The notes beneath the pieces are model-generated. The model had not been told where the DNA came from and searched no databases. It worked only from the letters and a program-made list of their open reading frames with translations. This document shows positions 34,074 to 42,804 of a stretch of DNA of 64,000 nucleotides, in pieces; the stretch's first letter is position 1, and each line of letters begins with the position of its first letter. The stretch comes from Thermatribacter velox (GTDB taxonomy: Bacteria > Atribacterota > Atribacteria > Atribacterales > Thermatribacteraceae): positions 1,810,001 through 1,874,000 of the forward strand of contig NZ_CP121689.1 in the NCBI RefSeq assembly GCF_038396615.1, given 5' to 3'. Made by a program: the position numbers and the translations under genes.

Positions 34074-34557
34074 CTTCAAACACCCTCTCCATACGCACCC
34101 ACTTTCCCCACTGCCCTTTCTTTCGGAAACCATTGCGCAGATAAAAGTCAATAGCTCGCTGGTTCCTTTCACCCACCCAGAGACCAACCTTCTTTCGGCC
34201 TTTCTGCAAGAGATAGCGAAGAGCTTCTTCAAAAAGTATCTTTCCTATCCCTTTTCCTTGAGCAGAGCCTTCCACTACAAACTCGTGAATCTCGCCAATG
34301 ACTTCCTCGTCCTCTACCCATTCGCTATGTACACCAATGAAACCCACCGGTTTCTCACCTTCAAAAGCTACCAAGAAACCTTCGGGGTCACCCTGGTAGA
34401 GCCACTGCAAATAATGCCTGATGCGAGAGGGGCGGTCATAGCGATACTCAGAAAGGTCAGAATAAGCATCCCGATAAATAGCCTCAAACTCAGGCAACCG
34501 CTCTTTAAATTCCAGCGGAGAAAGCCTTCTTATTTCTACATCCAACGCCTTAGCCAC
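34051..34557 (-). CDS. GNAT-family N-acetyltransferase
   Basis: A 168-residue acetyltransferase. Motif A, which binds the pyrophosphate of acetyl-CoA, reads VVEGSAQGKGIGKILFEEALRYL, preceded by the typical strand GFIGVHSEW and followed by KVGLWVGERNQRAIDFYLRNGFRKKG (motif B with the acetyl-CoA contact region). This arrangement resembles RimI/MshD-like small-molecule or protein acetyltransferases. The GTG at 34557 has GGTGAG upstream; an in-frame TTG at 34578 is less convincing. Overlap with the M20 hydrolase suggests that the two act on related N-acylated compounds, one adding and one removing acyl groups, but this is inference. Confidence 0.85.
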   Translation of the reverse strand: MAKALDVEIRRLSPLEFKERLPEFEAIYRDAYSDLSEYRYDRPSRIRHYLQWLYQGDPEGFLVAFEGEKPVGFIGVHSEWVEDEEVIGEIHEFVVEGSAQGKGIGKILFEEALRYLLQKGRKKVGLWVGERNQRAIDFYLRNGFRKKGQWGKWVRMERVFEDAGNRNP

Positions 34558-34608
34558 CGAACACTCACCAGCAAACAAAAAGAGTGTTTCAAGTTATTAT
34601 CTCACAAA

Positions 34609-35268
34609 TCAGGTCTTCTTTAAAATGGCCATCGAAAAGTAGGGCAAATTACGAGAGTCTCCAGACAGGGGGTAAATCTTTTCTTTGTCCGTGGAGAGGT
34701 TTTCTCCAATCCATCCTTTGCAAAAATCCTGTGAGACAAGGAAGTCTCGCCTAAGGAAAAGAGCTAACTTATAAAGGAGAAGAGTATCTGAAAGCTCGAG
34801 CAACGCTTTAAATCGCTCAAGAGAAACAGTTCCCGGTACAATACTTACCACCTCATCTCCTTGAGCAAGAGGTATACCGAGGCGGGCACCCATAGCCTGA
34901 TAAGCACTGATTCCCGGAACTATCCTTATCTCCAGGTCTGCTTTTTTTTGAATCTCTGGAAACAACTTGAAAAAAGAGCCATACAGCAGGGGATCTCCAA
35001 GAACCAAAAACACCGCTTCTTTGCAAGAATACCTTGCTATCTCATCCAGAATTGTCTGCGATATTTTTCTTTCATCCCCATCGAAGCAAAGCTGCACCAC
35101 CTTACAGTGGTCGGGAAGAAAAACTTTTACCACCTGATAAGCTCTACTTGAAGCTTCAGAACCCATCAAAGGGGCAAAAACCAGCTCCGCTTTTTGTAAA
35201 ACTTCCAAAGCAGCCAGAGTCAACAGCTTAGGATCTCCTGGCCCCACTCCAATTACCCACAACTTCAC
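34609..35268 (-). CDS. cbiL: precorrin-2 C20-methyltransferase
   Basis: A 219-residue SAM-dependent tetrapyrrole methylase. VKLWVIGVGPGDPKLLTLAALEVLQKAELVFAPLMG is the distinctive CbiL/CobI start, followed by FLVLGDPLLYGSFFKLF and IVPGISAYQAMGARLGIPLAQGDE. It methylates C20 of cobalt-factor II/cobalt-precorrin-2, the first committed step after cobalt insertion by CbiK in the anaerobic pathway. It starts with a GTG that shares four bases with the cbiGH stop. It is the last gene of the riboswitch-headed cbi operon. Confidence 0.92.
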   Translation of the reverse strand: MKLWVIGVGPGDPKLLTLAALEVLQKAELVFAPLMGSEASSRAYQVVKVFLPDHCKVVQLCFDGDERKISQTILDEIARYSCKEAVFLVLGDPLLYGSFFKLFPEIQKKADLEIRIVPGISAYQAMGARLGIPLAQGDEVVSIVPGTVSLERFKALLELSDTLLLYKLALFLRRDFLVSQDFCKGWIGENLSTDKEKIYPLSGDSRNLPYFSMAILKKT

Positions 35269-36956
35269 AGCGAATATCCCCTTTCTACAAGAATAGCATC
35301 TCCTTCCACCCGGGCATGTGGAGGTGCCACAATAAGCGTACACTGCATATCAAGCTGCGAGGCTTCAAGATCTTCGATAGTCATCACTGTCTTCTCTCCT
35401 GAAGCTCTGACCAGGCCTACCGCAACACCAGAACCTCGATATTTCGCAAAAACCGATTTCAAAAAAGCTATTTTTTCTTCCTTTCCTCGTTCCACCAGGT
35501 TGTAAACAGCCACAGCCAGGTCAGTAGCCGCCAGAAGCTCCAGGTCTTTTTTGATCCTATCCCAGGGCACCAGGTAGTCGCTCAAGCTAACCACGGCAAA
35601 ACCACCTACCAAGGGTGAACCCAGCCTGGAAGCCACATAAAGACAGGCACTTACTCCGGGAATTATCTTCCAGGAAACACCTCGAGATAGAGCAATTTCT
35701 AAGGCAGGAGAAACCATCCCAAAAACGCCCACGTCACCACTGCTGACCAGAGAAACTCGATTGCCCTTCTCAGCCAAAGAAACTGCCAGCTCAGCCCGCT
35801 TCACTTCTTCACCCATCGCCGAGTATTTCCTCACAACCCTTCCTTCAAGATGCGGAGGTACCAAATCGAGATACCTGCGGTAACCTAAAATCCATTCACT
35901 ATCCTCAAGGGCTTCCCGAGCCTGAACAGTAAGGTTTGGGCTGCCCCCAGCTCCTAAACTAACCAGATAAAGCAAACCTTTTCTGCACCAGCTCTTTCTA
36001 CCCAGCGCTAAAGTTATCCCTGGGTAAACGGTTTTAGGCACCAGAATTTCGCACCCCGAAAGAATTAAAGCTGGCTCAACCAAACCCGGGATGTTAAGGT
36101 GCTTTTTGGCACAGGGAGAGCTAAAATTCCCTTCAACTCTCCGTAGCTCTTCCTCACAAACTCCTTTCACTGGAACGCCCAGTTTCTCTCCAAGTGGCAA
36201 CAAAGCTTCTTTTTTGCGCTCTAAAGTAAGCAACTCTTTGATAGAAGCCATAGAATATGCATGCCGCTTGAAGAAATCTCGAATGGCTTCTTCTATCCTT
36301 TCAACGGAAACGCTTTTTCTAAAACCAATGCTCACAACCAGGGTGCGCGGCCTGATTGCCACCCAGCCCTTTGCGGCCAAAATCCGCTCTCCAAAAAACA
36401 AAAACTCCTGCCCAGGGAGTTTCCCGGTCCACTCCTTCAAAGAGTAGCCAGGGAAAGCTGGGAGGGAAAAAGCCGAGTCAAAAAAGAAATCTACTTCATT
36501 TCCTCTAACTAAACGACTCAATATCTTTAGCAAGCTTTCGCGTTCGCCCTCCAGAGTTCCTTCCAGCCGTGATGCCACTTCTTCCGGGGAAAACAAGCCG
36601 CGCACGTTGGAAGCAGTAGTCACCACCGCCTCTGCTCCTATGAAATGGGCAAGCGATCGAGCTAAGGGGTTAACTCCCCGCCAGTGGCCACCACAAAGAG
36701 CAATGCAGAAGTTGCCTTTTGAATCCACCACCAGTACTCCGGGGTCACTCCTTTTATCCCTCAGAAAAGGAGCTACCAAACGCACAGCAATGCCCAGGCT
36801 TCCTACCACAACCAGAATGTCCACCGCATTCCAGAACTTTCCGATCTCTTCACACCGGGCAACTATCACCTGAGCTCCTTTTTCTTTCTCCAGAAATTCC
36901 TTTATCTCTTTACCAGGAAAGTCGCTATCCAAAACCTCAACCAGTAAAACTTTCAT
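35265..36956 (-). CDS. cbiGH: fused CbiG-CbiH: cobalt-precorrin-5A hydrolase and C17-methyltransferase
   Basis: A 563-residue fusion. The CbiG part (about 1-320) has VVGSLGIAVRLVAPFL, CGGHWRGVNPLARSLAHFIGAEAVVTTAS and the C-terminal CbiG/CobE domain (TLVVSIGFRKSVSVERIEEAI, ASIKELLTLERKKE). The CbiH part (from about 328) begins LLYLVSLGAGGSPNLTVQAREALEDSEWILGYRRYLDLV and has SSGDVGVFGMVSPALE and IIPGVSACLYVASRLG. Together they contract the corrin ring at C20/C17 and release acetaldehyde. The two steps are consecutive, so fusion would allow channelling. The ATG at 36956 overlaps cbiF as ATGA. Confidence 0.93.
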   Translation of the reverse strand: MKVLLVEVLDSDFPGKEIKEFLEKEKGAQVIVARCEEIGKFWNAVDILVVVGSLGIAVRLVAPFLRDKRSDPGVLVVDSKGNFCIALCGGHWRGVNPLARSLAHFIGAEAVVTTASNVRGLFSPEEVASRLEGTLEGERESLLKILSRLVRGNEVDFFFDSAFSLPAFPGYSLKEWTGKLPGQEFLFFGERILAAKGWVAIRPRTLVVSIGFRKSVSVERIEEAIRDFFKRHAYSMASIKELLTLERKKEALLPLGEKLGVPVKGVCEEELRRVEGNFSSPCAKKHLNIPGLVEPALILSGCEILVPKTVYPGITLALGRKSWCRKGLLYLVSLGAGGSPNLTVQAREALEDSEWILGYRRYLDLVPPHLEGRVVRKYSAMGEEVKRAELAVSLAEKGNRVSLVSSGDVGVFGMVSPALEIALSRGVSWKIIPGVSACLYVASRLGSPLVGGFAVVSLSDYLVPWDRIKKDLELLAATDLAVAVYNLVERGKEEKIAFLKSVFAKYRGSGVAVGLVRASGEKTVMTIEDLEASQLDMQCTLIVAPPHARVEGDAILVERGYSL

Positions 36957-37687
36957 CCGCGATCACCACTATAGAGGTAGGACCGCATTCCTTCCGATGA
37001 CAAAAAATCTCCCACCAGAACAATGGCACTCCTTTGAAGACCATGCTCTGAAATCATGCTATGCAACTCTTCCAGAGTCCCTCTCAATATCAGCTCATCA
37101 GGCCAGGTCACATGGTACAAAACAGCGCAGGGAGTAGTAGGAGGAAAAGCAGAAAGTAGTTCTTCCTGCAAAGCCTTACTCATGGAAGTGCTCAGCAAAA
37201 TGGCCATTGAACTTTGATGTTGAGCAAGCTTGCTCAACCTTTCCCGGGCAGGTACCGGTGTCTTTCCAGCAAGGCGAGTAATAACGAGGGTTTGCGAAAC
37301 CCCGGGAATAGTATATTCTCTTTTTAACCTCGCCGAAGCAGCAAAAACCGAGGAAACCCCTGGTACAACCTCCACCTCGATGCTTTGCTTCTCGAGTTCC
37401 CGGATTTGCTCATTAATAGCTCCGTATAGCGCGGGATCTCCTGAATGCAACCTGACCACTTTCTTTCCTGCCTTTACCTGAGAAACCATAAAACCAACGA
37501 TTTCCTCCAGCGAAAGCGAAGAGCTATCGACCAAGGTAGCGCAAGAAGGCGCAAAATCCAAAACAGCTGGATTGACAAGGGAACCAGTGTAAACAACACA
37601 ATCCGCCTCTTCAAGACACTTTTTGCCTTTAAGGGTGATCAACTCTGGATCGCCAGGTCCTGCTCCCACAAAGTACACTTTAGGCAT
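36953..37687 (-). CDS. cbiF: cobalt-precorrin-4 C11-methyltransferase
   Basis: A 244-residue tetrapyrrole methylase. The hallmark start is KVYFVGAGPGDPELITLKGKKCLEEADCVVYTGSLVNP, with the SAM-site RLHSGDPALYGAINEQI and VVPGVSSVFAASARLKREYTIPG, all characteristic of CbiF/CobM. It methylates C11 of cobalt-precorrin-4. A perfect 20-nt palindrome (37219-37238) lies inside the gene. The ATG at 37687 overlaps the cbiET stop by eight bases. Confidence 0.95.
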   Translation of the reverse strand: MPKVYFVGAGPGDPELITLKGKKCLEEADCVVYTGSLVNPAVLDFAPSCATLVDSSSLSLEEIVGFMVSQVKAGKKVVRLHSGDPALYGAINEQIRELEKQSIEVEVVPGVSSVFAASARLKREYTIPGVSQTLVITRLAGKTPVPARERLSKLAQHQSSMAILLSTSMSKALQEELLSAFPPTTPCAVLYHVTWPDELILRGTLEELHSMISEHGLQRSAIVLVGDFLSSEGMRSYLYSGDRG

Positions 37688-38876
37688 CTTTTCTCCCCCA
37701 CACCAAAAAAATGCTGTTCAAAGAGTGAGCCATTCTTCGTCCCCCTCTTTCTTCAAAACGAGTAACATTCTGTTCAACTATCTGAAAATCCCGAAAAGGC
37801 ATTTTTTTCATAATCTGCACTCCTTCTTCAAGGGTTTCCAGGGTTATCGCTACAAAAGCCATAATACCTCCCTCAACCAGAAGAGGAAAAGCTCTCTCCA
37901 TAATAGAAGCGAGACGCCCTCCACTACCCCCTATGAAAACCCTATGGAAATTCTCCCGAGGAATAGCCTGGGGAGCCTCTCCCCTTATTAATCGCACATT
38001 ACTTATTCCAAAACGCTCCAGATTGCTGCTCAAATAAAAAAGTGCCCGCCCATCACGCTCTACAGCAAAAACCGTTCCTCCGCCAATGCGCCGGGCTATT
38101 TCCACAGTAACTCCCCCCGAGCCACTGCCCACTTCAAGAACCTGCATACCAGGGGAGAGCTCTAAAATAGAAATAATAAGCATCCGGTTCTCTTTCTTGG
38201 TAAGAGGTATCTTTTCTCTCACAAATTCTTCGTCTTCAAAAAAGGTGATACCCGAAGGAGAAACAAAGGGAAAATAAACCACGTGAAAACGATTCCCACC
38301 AAGCTTTTCTCTCACCTCCTCAGGTTTACCCTTGATTATTTTTTCTCCAGGCAAAGAAAGATCACCACCCACCACCACCTCACAGCCAGGGCGCACCCGC
38401 TGAACTAAAGCGAGCACCTTGCTGGTCTTACTTGAATCCCCGCTTAAAACCAATCCCCCCCTGCCTTCCTCAAGCACGAAGCGCAACTCAGAAAAATCCT
38501 CCTTGGCATGGAGGTTCAACAAAGCAAGATGGTCCCTGGCTATCCTTAAACGAGCACAAAAATACTGAAGAACGCTGATTCCCGGCACAATTTCCTTAAC
38601 CCACTCTTCAGGGAGATACTTGATAAGACTGAACAGGGTAGAATCTCCAGAAAGCAACAACACTACCTCGCAATACTTTCTGTGTAGGTCTTCAAGAACC
38701 TGTAACATTTCTGAGAGCTTCCCCGGCAAAGGGACTACGGTTTGCAAGTCGGGAAAACACTGCGCAAGATCTTCTCTGCACACTACCACTTTCGCTTCCC
38801 GAAGCAATTCGTACGCCCGAAGAGTTAGCAAAGTAGGGTCACCAGGACCAGCTCCAATCACAGTGATCCAGCCCAA
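37680..38876 (-). CDS. cbiET: fused CbiE-CbiT: cobalt-precorrin-7 C5/C15-methyltransferase and decarboxylase
   Basis: A 398-residue CobL-like fusion. The CbiE part (1 to about 200) begins GWITVIGAGPGDPTLLTLRAYELL and has LLSGDSTLFSLIKYL and IVPGISVLQYFCARL. The CbiT part (about 210-398) has REKIPLTKKENRMLIISILELSPGMQVLEVGSGSGGVTVEIAR, the SAM-binding Rossmann core. It methylates C5 and C15 and decarboxylates the C12 acetate. The start is a TTG at 38876, one base after the cbiD stop, with GGGGAGAGG upstream. A longer frame to 39167 runs antiparallel to nothing useful and wholly overlaps cbiD, so I rejected it. Confidence 0.93.
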   Translation of the reverse strand: MGWITVIGAGPGDPTLLTLRAYELLREAKVVVCREDLAQCFPDLQTVVPLPGKLSEMLQVLEDLHRKYCEVVLLLSGDSTLFSLIKYLPEEWVKEIVPGISVLQYFCARLRIARDHLALLNLHAKEDFSELRFVLEEGRGGLVLSGDSSKTSKVLALVQRVRPGCEVVVGGDLSLPGEKIIKGKPEEVREKLGGNRFHVVYFPFVSPSGITFFEDEEFVREKIPLTKKENRMLIISILELSPGMQVLEVGSGSGGVTVEIARRIGGGTVFAVERDGRALFYLSSNLERFGISNVRLIRGEAPQAIPRENFHRVFIGGSGGRLASIMERAFPLLVEGGIMAFVAITLETLEEGVQIMKKMPFRDFQIVEQNVTRFEERGGRRMAHSLNSIFLVWGRKDA

Positions 38877-38877
38877 T

Positions 38878-39972
38878 TTAACCTCTCCCCAGCACGCCAA
38901 GATGAAGAGAGAAAACGATGCTTTCCACCCTAAAAGCTCTTTGAACCCTTTCTTCAGCTCGATGAGAAATCTCTCTGGCCAGATATTGCCAAAACTCAGT
39001 CGCCCCTTCCCAGGAAGCGATGTGCAAAGCCACTTCCTCCGCAGTACGGGCTTCCCAAACTTTACTCCAGAAAGGAACTGGCAATCCAGCTCGCACCAGA
39101 TGAGCAAAAAGAATTTCCCGCCGAGCATCGGCAACCAAATGGTGAGTATCAAAAATACCTCCAGCAATTTTCACCATTTTGCCCACCTGCCCCACCAAAA
39201 AAACCCTTTCGGCGCCAAATTCTGCACAAGTTTCCAGAGCAAAGCCTACCAGGCTGCTGATTTTTACAATTTCCTCTTTCGCAAAACCCAGCTCCAGAGC
39301 TTTTGCGTACCCATAGTTGCCAGGCACCAGACAGATTTTCTTTCTTCCCAAAAGGAAACACTGTTTCAGATGCAAGTAGACGGTCTCCTGAAAAGCTTGA
39401 TGAGACATGGGAAGAACCAGACCAGTAGTACCCAGAATGGAAATACCCCCTTCTATACCCAGAATCGGGTTATAGGTGTGTTTGGCCACCTCTCTGCCCC
39501 GGGGAACAAAGACTTCCACCTCAGCAAAAAAATCCGATGGAAGAATTTCCTTTAAGTTCACTTCAATCTGACGTCGGGGAACCGGATTAATAGCCCATTC
39601 CCCAACTTTCACTCTCAAGCCTGGCTTAGTAGCTACTCCTACCCCCTCACCCCCACGAATAAATATACTCTGCTTACCTTTACGCAACCACACCCGTGCC
39701 CCAATTTCGATACCGTTTGTAACATCGGGGTCATCACCCGCGTTTTTCACAGCTAAGGCTTCAGCGTAATCTCCTTTTAGGCACACCGTTGCCGCAACCT
39801 CCCTCTCCTGACCACACGGCAACCACACTTTCACTTTTTCCCGTCGCTCACCAAGCAAAAAAAGCGCTGCAGCCTTAGCACAGGCGGCAGCATAAGTGCC
39901 TGTGCTCAGCCCTTTGCGCAACTCTTTTCTCTCTGCAAACAACCTTTCTGAAGGTTCAGTCACTTCCATCAT
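38878..39972 (-). CDS. cbiD: cobalt-precorrin-5B C1-methyltransferase
   Basis: A 364-residue CbiD, marker of the oxygen-independent cobalamin route. The conserved LRKGLSTGTYAAACAKAAALFLLG opens the protein, followed by KNAGDDPDVTNGIEIGARVW, GEGVGVATKPGLRVKVGEWAINPVPRR and GISILGTTGLVLPMSHQAF. These are the family signatures for SAM-dependent C1 methylation with a non-canonical fold. The ATG at 39972 has AGGA eight bases upstream and overlaps the cbiC stop by 17 bases. Together with CbiK, CbiG and CbiF it establishes the early-cobalt pathway. Confidence 0.96.
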   Translation of the reverse strand: MMEVTEPSERLFAERKELRKGLSTGTYAAACAKAAALFLLGERREKVKVWLPCGQEREVAATVCLKGDYAEALAVKNAGDDPDVTNGIEIGARVWLRKGKQSIFIRGGEGVGVATKPGLRVKVGEWAINPVPRRQIEVNLKEILPSDFFAEVEVFVPRGREVAKHTYNPILGIEGGISILGTTGLVLPMSHQAFQETVYLHLKQCFLLGRKKICLVPGNYGYAKALELGFAKEEIVKISSLVGFALETCAEFGAERVFLVGQVGKMVKIAGGIFDTHHLVADARREILFAHLVRAGLPVPFWSKVWEARTAEEVALHIASWEGATEFWQYLAREISHRAEERVQRAFRVESIVFSLHLGVLGRG

Positions 39973-40579
39973 CCCCAAAAATCCTGGCTAACATGGCGTT
40001 TACAATACTTGCTGCTATTGGACTCCCTCCCCGAGGGCCACGTAAAACCACCGCAGGTACTTCGAGCGAAAGCAGCTCCTCTTTGGCCTGAGCAGCCATT
40101 ATCAGACCAACCGGACATCCTATCACCCAATCCACCGGATAACCTGCCTTGATTCTATCAACCAAGCGCAACAAGCCTGTAGGAGAGTTACCAAAAACGA
40201 ACCCCCGTATTCCCTTAGCTATAGCAAGCTCCACCGCTGCTTCTGAACGCGTAGAACCAGCCCTATCTGCGAGTTGCCGACATTCCAGGCTATGTACTGC
40301 TTCCCAGAGAATCATACCACTTCGCTTGATGAGAGAGGGCGAGATACCATGACACACCATGGAAACATCACAAAAAACAGTATAACCTGGCTTTGCGACG
40401 GCTTCCCGGAACTTTTCTATAAAACCCGGCTTAACTACCAAAAGAGAAGCCAAGGAAAAATCTGCACTGGCATGCACCACTCTTTCGATAATAAAACGTC
40501 CGTACTCAGGAAGAGCGTAACAATCGAGTAATTTGTTTATTAAAGCAAAGCTTTTCTTTTCAATCTCTTTACCTTTCAA
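39956..40579 (-). CDS. cbiC: cobalt-precorrin-8 methylmutase
   Basis: A 207-residue CbiC/CobH. Core motifs are KKSFALINKLLD, RFIIERVVHASADFSLASLL (with the active-site His in VVHASAD), DVSMVCHGIS and GNSPTGLLRLVDRI, then PVGLIMAAQAKEELL and PAVVLRGPRGGSPIAASIVNAML. It moves the methyl group from C11 to C12, giving cobyrinate. I set the start at a TTG (40579) with GGAGAGG about nine bases upstream. This matches the usual family N-terminus and overlaps the binding-protein gene by only 11 bases; the longer frame to 40663 would add an unrelated 28-residue leader. Confidence 0.93.
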   Translation of the reverse strand: MKGKEIEKKSFALINKLLDCYALPEYGRFIIERVVHASADFSLASLLVVKPGFIEKFREAVAKPGYTVFCDVSMVCHGISPSLIKRSGMILWEAVHSLECRQLADRAGSTRSEAAVELAIAKGIRGFVFGNSPTGLLRLVDRIKAGYPVDWVIGCPVGLIMAAQAKEELLSLEVPAVVLRGPRGGSPIAASIVNAMLARIFGDDGSD

Positions 40580-42014
40580 AGAAAAAACCTCTCCTTCCCT
40601 TTTCCCGGGCTCTTTCAAGTATCTTAACCAACTCCTCTCCGGTAAGCGGCCTGTAAGGCTCAAAATGTTTTCCGGAAATCAATCCATCAAAAATTCCTGA
40701 AGCGACAGTAACTAACACTGCAGTTTGATCGGCACGGCTCAGAGAATTTATATCCACCAAAACGGGAAAGTCCCCGTTTTCTACCTCAAAGTCAAGAAGA
40801 ATGTAAAGCCACCGGGCAAGTTCCACCCTGGTAAGTGGTTGGTCGGGATGAAAGAAAAACTTTCCTTCCTTTTGTTCGGGAACCGCTGCTCCAGTATGGA
40901 TGAGGGTCTCTACGTATCTACTGAAGGAATCGCTCCAGGAAAGATCTTCACATTTACCGGCAACATATCCCTCAGTTTTAAAATCCTTCTTGGTGGGCAC
41001 ATACAAAGGTATTCCCAAGCCCCAAACTACGGCTTGAGCAGCTACTGCTCGGGAAATCGCTTCAGGAAAAGCAAATTCCTTCAGATCTTCAAAAATCTCG
41101 GGATAAAGCATGCGGGCCAGTTCCTCAAGTCCCCAAGAAAGACGAGGACCAGGTCTGCTGACAATGGCCTCGTCTACTACATAAACCCTACCTTCTTTGA
41201 CAGCACGAAGAGAGCGCAACTCTGGACGCTCAAGAATACTCTTTCTGGTTACCCGATTCATGACCCCACGCTGGGCAATATAAACGTCGATTTCGTCAGC
41301 CAGACTGAGAAGACGCTCAATACCAAAAGCAGCAATGCGAGAACCTGATCTAACCGGTCGTGCAGAAGAAGCAACGTTAATACCACCAGCCAAAGCAATC
41401 AACTCATCAACCAATGTCCCTGGGGTAACCGTTTTATAGTCTTTAGCCACACTCTCGAAAAACACCTTCTTCCTTTGCTCTGGAGGGATATTGCTAATCT
41501 TGGCGACAATTTTCGTTATTTCCTGATGAAAACTCTCGGAAAGCTCCCTGGCCTGTCCGCTTAAACCGGTAATTGCTCCGAGCGCGGCAAAGTAATCATC
41601 AAGATCGGCAAGGTGTTCGGGATTTAAATCGATGACCGGAATACCCACCCCCTCTAACGCCTCTACAAAGCGAGGATAGTTGGTTACAACGTAATCCCGC
41701 ACCAAAACCGCATCAGGTTTTAGCGCTATGGCTTTTTCTGGATCCGAGCGATAATCAACGATTTTCTTGAGAGCCACTTCAGGAGGAAAGTCACAGGAAG
41801 TAGAAACCGCTATCAGGTTCTCTTGGGCACCCAGAAAATAAAGGCTCTCGGTATGAGCAGTATAGAGCGAAATTATACGATGCGCCGGTTCCTCCAAAAC
41901 AACCTCTTTCCCCCGGAAATCACGAATGGATACTTCGGCCCAGGTTCCCTGGCAAATACAAAACACGACAACCCAGAAAACAGAAATCAACAAAACAACC
42001 TTTTTCAGACGCAT
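40569..42014 (-). CDS. BtuF-like ABC substrate-binding protein with SLH-like C-terminus
   Basis: A 481-residue exported binding protein. A signal peptide (MRLKKVVLLISVFWVVVFCICQGTWA, cleavage after TWA) precedes a class III Fe-siderophore/B12-binding domain (VSIRDFRGKEVVLEEPAHRIISLYTAHTESLYFLGA, AIALKPDAVLV, VIDLNP, RPVRSGSRIAAFGIERLLSL). From about residue 360 the sequence changes to S-layer-homology-like repeats: DLSWSDSFSRYVETLIHTGAAVP, FHPDQPLTRVELARWLYILLDF, ASGIFDGLISGKHFEPYRPLTGEELVKIL. That would anchor the receptor to the cell wall or envelope, an uncommon fusion. The ATG at 42014 has AAGGGGGTG upstream. The context between BtuCD-like genes and cbiC under a B12 riboswitch indicates a corrinoid or cobalt-complex ligand. 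Confidence 0.85.
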   Translation of the reverse strand: MRLKKVVLLISVFWVVVFCICQGTWAEVSIRDFRGKEVVLEEPAHRIISLYTAHTESLYFLGAQENLIAVSTSCDFPPEVALKKIVDYRSDPEKAIALKPDAVLVRDYVVTNYPRFVEALEGVGIPVIDLNPEHLADLDDYFAALGAITGLSGQARELSESFHQEITKIVAKISNIPPEQRKKVFFESVAKDYKTVTPGTLVDELIALAGGINVASSARPVRSGSRIAAFGIERLLSLADEIDVYIAQRGVMNRVTRKSILERPELRSLRAVKEGRVYVVDEAIVSRPGPRLSWGLEELARMLYPEIFEDLKEFAFPEAISRAVAAQAVVWGLGIPLYVPTKKDFKTEGYVAGKCEDLSWSDSFSRYVETLIHTGAAVPEQKEGKFFFHPDQPLTRVELARWLYILLDFEVENGDFPVLVDINSLSRADQTAVLVTVASGIFDGLISGKHFEPYRPLTGEELVKILERAREKGRRGFFFER

Positions 42015-42027
42015 CAACCACACCCCC

Positions 42028-42804
42028 TTATTCCACTCTGTATAAAAGATATAGTTCCCCTTCAGGGCTCTCGTAAGGTACCACCTCGATACCAAAAATC
42101 CGCTGAATGTTTTGAGGACTCAGAGCTTCTCTTTTATCCTCCCAGAGTTCCACCTGCCCCCCTTTTACAAAGATGATCTGATCGGCAAAAAGCGAAGCAA
42201 GATTTAGATCATGAAAAGCTGCTACTACCAGTTTTCCCCCTTGAGCCAGAAGCCGAGCTTTCTTCAAAAAATTGAGTGTAGAAGCAACATCGATGTTGGA
42301 AACCGGCTCATCCAGAAGAAGAACCGGTGTTTCTCTCACCAAAGCTCTCACAAAGGCCACCTTCTGAGACTCTCCGCCGCTCAGAGCAGTCACCGGAGAA
42401 TCTGCAAGATGGAGAATGCCCCCTTCATCAAGGTAATGTTTGGTCAAACGATGATCTTCCTCAGAGTAGGCCCACCTTCCCGAGGAAAAGGGAAACCTAC
42501 CAGTAAGAACTGTGTAATAAACCGTGTAAGGAAAACGTACAAAAAAATCTTGAGGAACCAGAGCCACATGGCGAGCCACTTCTCGTAAAGATATCTTTCT
42601 CATCTTTTTCCCACAAAGTATAACTTCTCCCTCTTGAGGCACGAGGAGACCAGAAATTAAAGACAACAAAGTACTTTTGCCCGAACCATTGGGACCGAGC
42701 AAAGCATAGAAAACTCCTCCTGTAAGGCGTAGAGAAATTTCCTTAAACACCCATCCCTCCCCGTATGAAAAAGAAACCTTATGCAGTTCCACTTCAACTT
42801 TCAC
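42028..42804 (-). CDS. BtuD/FecE-type ABC importer ATP-binding protein
   Basis: A 258-residue ATPase. Walker A is [16 protein letters not shown], the Q-loop LVPQDFFVRFPYTVYYTVLTGR, the signature ALSGGESQKVAFVRALV, and Walker B PVLLLDEPVSNIDV. This is the pattern of FecE/BtuD ATPases working with FecCD permeases. It drives uptake of the corrinoid or chelate captured by the protein at 40569. Start: a GTG at 42804 overlapping the permease stop by 11 bases, with GAGGGA upstream. The frame continues to 42885, but those residues lie inside the permease gene and are not part of the fold. Confidence 0.92.
   Translation of the reverse strand: MKVEVELHKVSFSYGEGWVFKEISLRLTGGVFYALLGPNGSGKSTLLSLISGLLVPQEGEVILCGKKMRKISLREVARHVALVPQDFFVRFPYTVYYTVLTGRFPFSSGRWAYSEEDHRLTKHYLDEGGILHLADSPVTALSGGESQKVAFVRALVRETPVLLLDEPVSNIDVASTLNFLKKARLLAQGGKLVVAAFHDLNLASLFADQIIFVKGGQVELWEDKREALSPQNIQRIFGIEVVPYESPEGELYLLYRVE

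Noticed and set aside
34074-34232. N-terminal extension of the M20 peptidase
   Set aside because: Overlaps the GNAT gene in another frame and adds non-family sequence; ATG at 34073 is supported.
38877-39167. N-terminal extension of cbiET
   Set aside because: Lies wholly within cbiD in another frame; family homology begins at the TTG at 38876.
38620-39555. 311-codon plus-strand open frame
   Set aside because: Antisense to cbiET and cbiD, without start signals or motifs.
41940-42014. Lipoprotein lipobox in the BtuF-like protein (VFCIC)
   Set aside because: The residues before either Cys do not fit the G/A/S requirement; TWA cleavage by signal peptidase I fits better.
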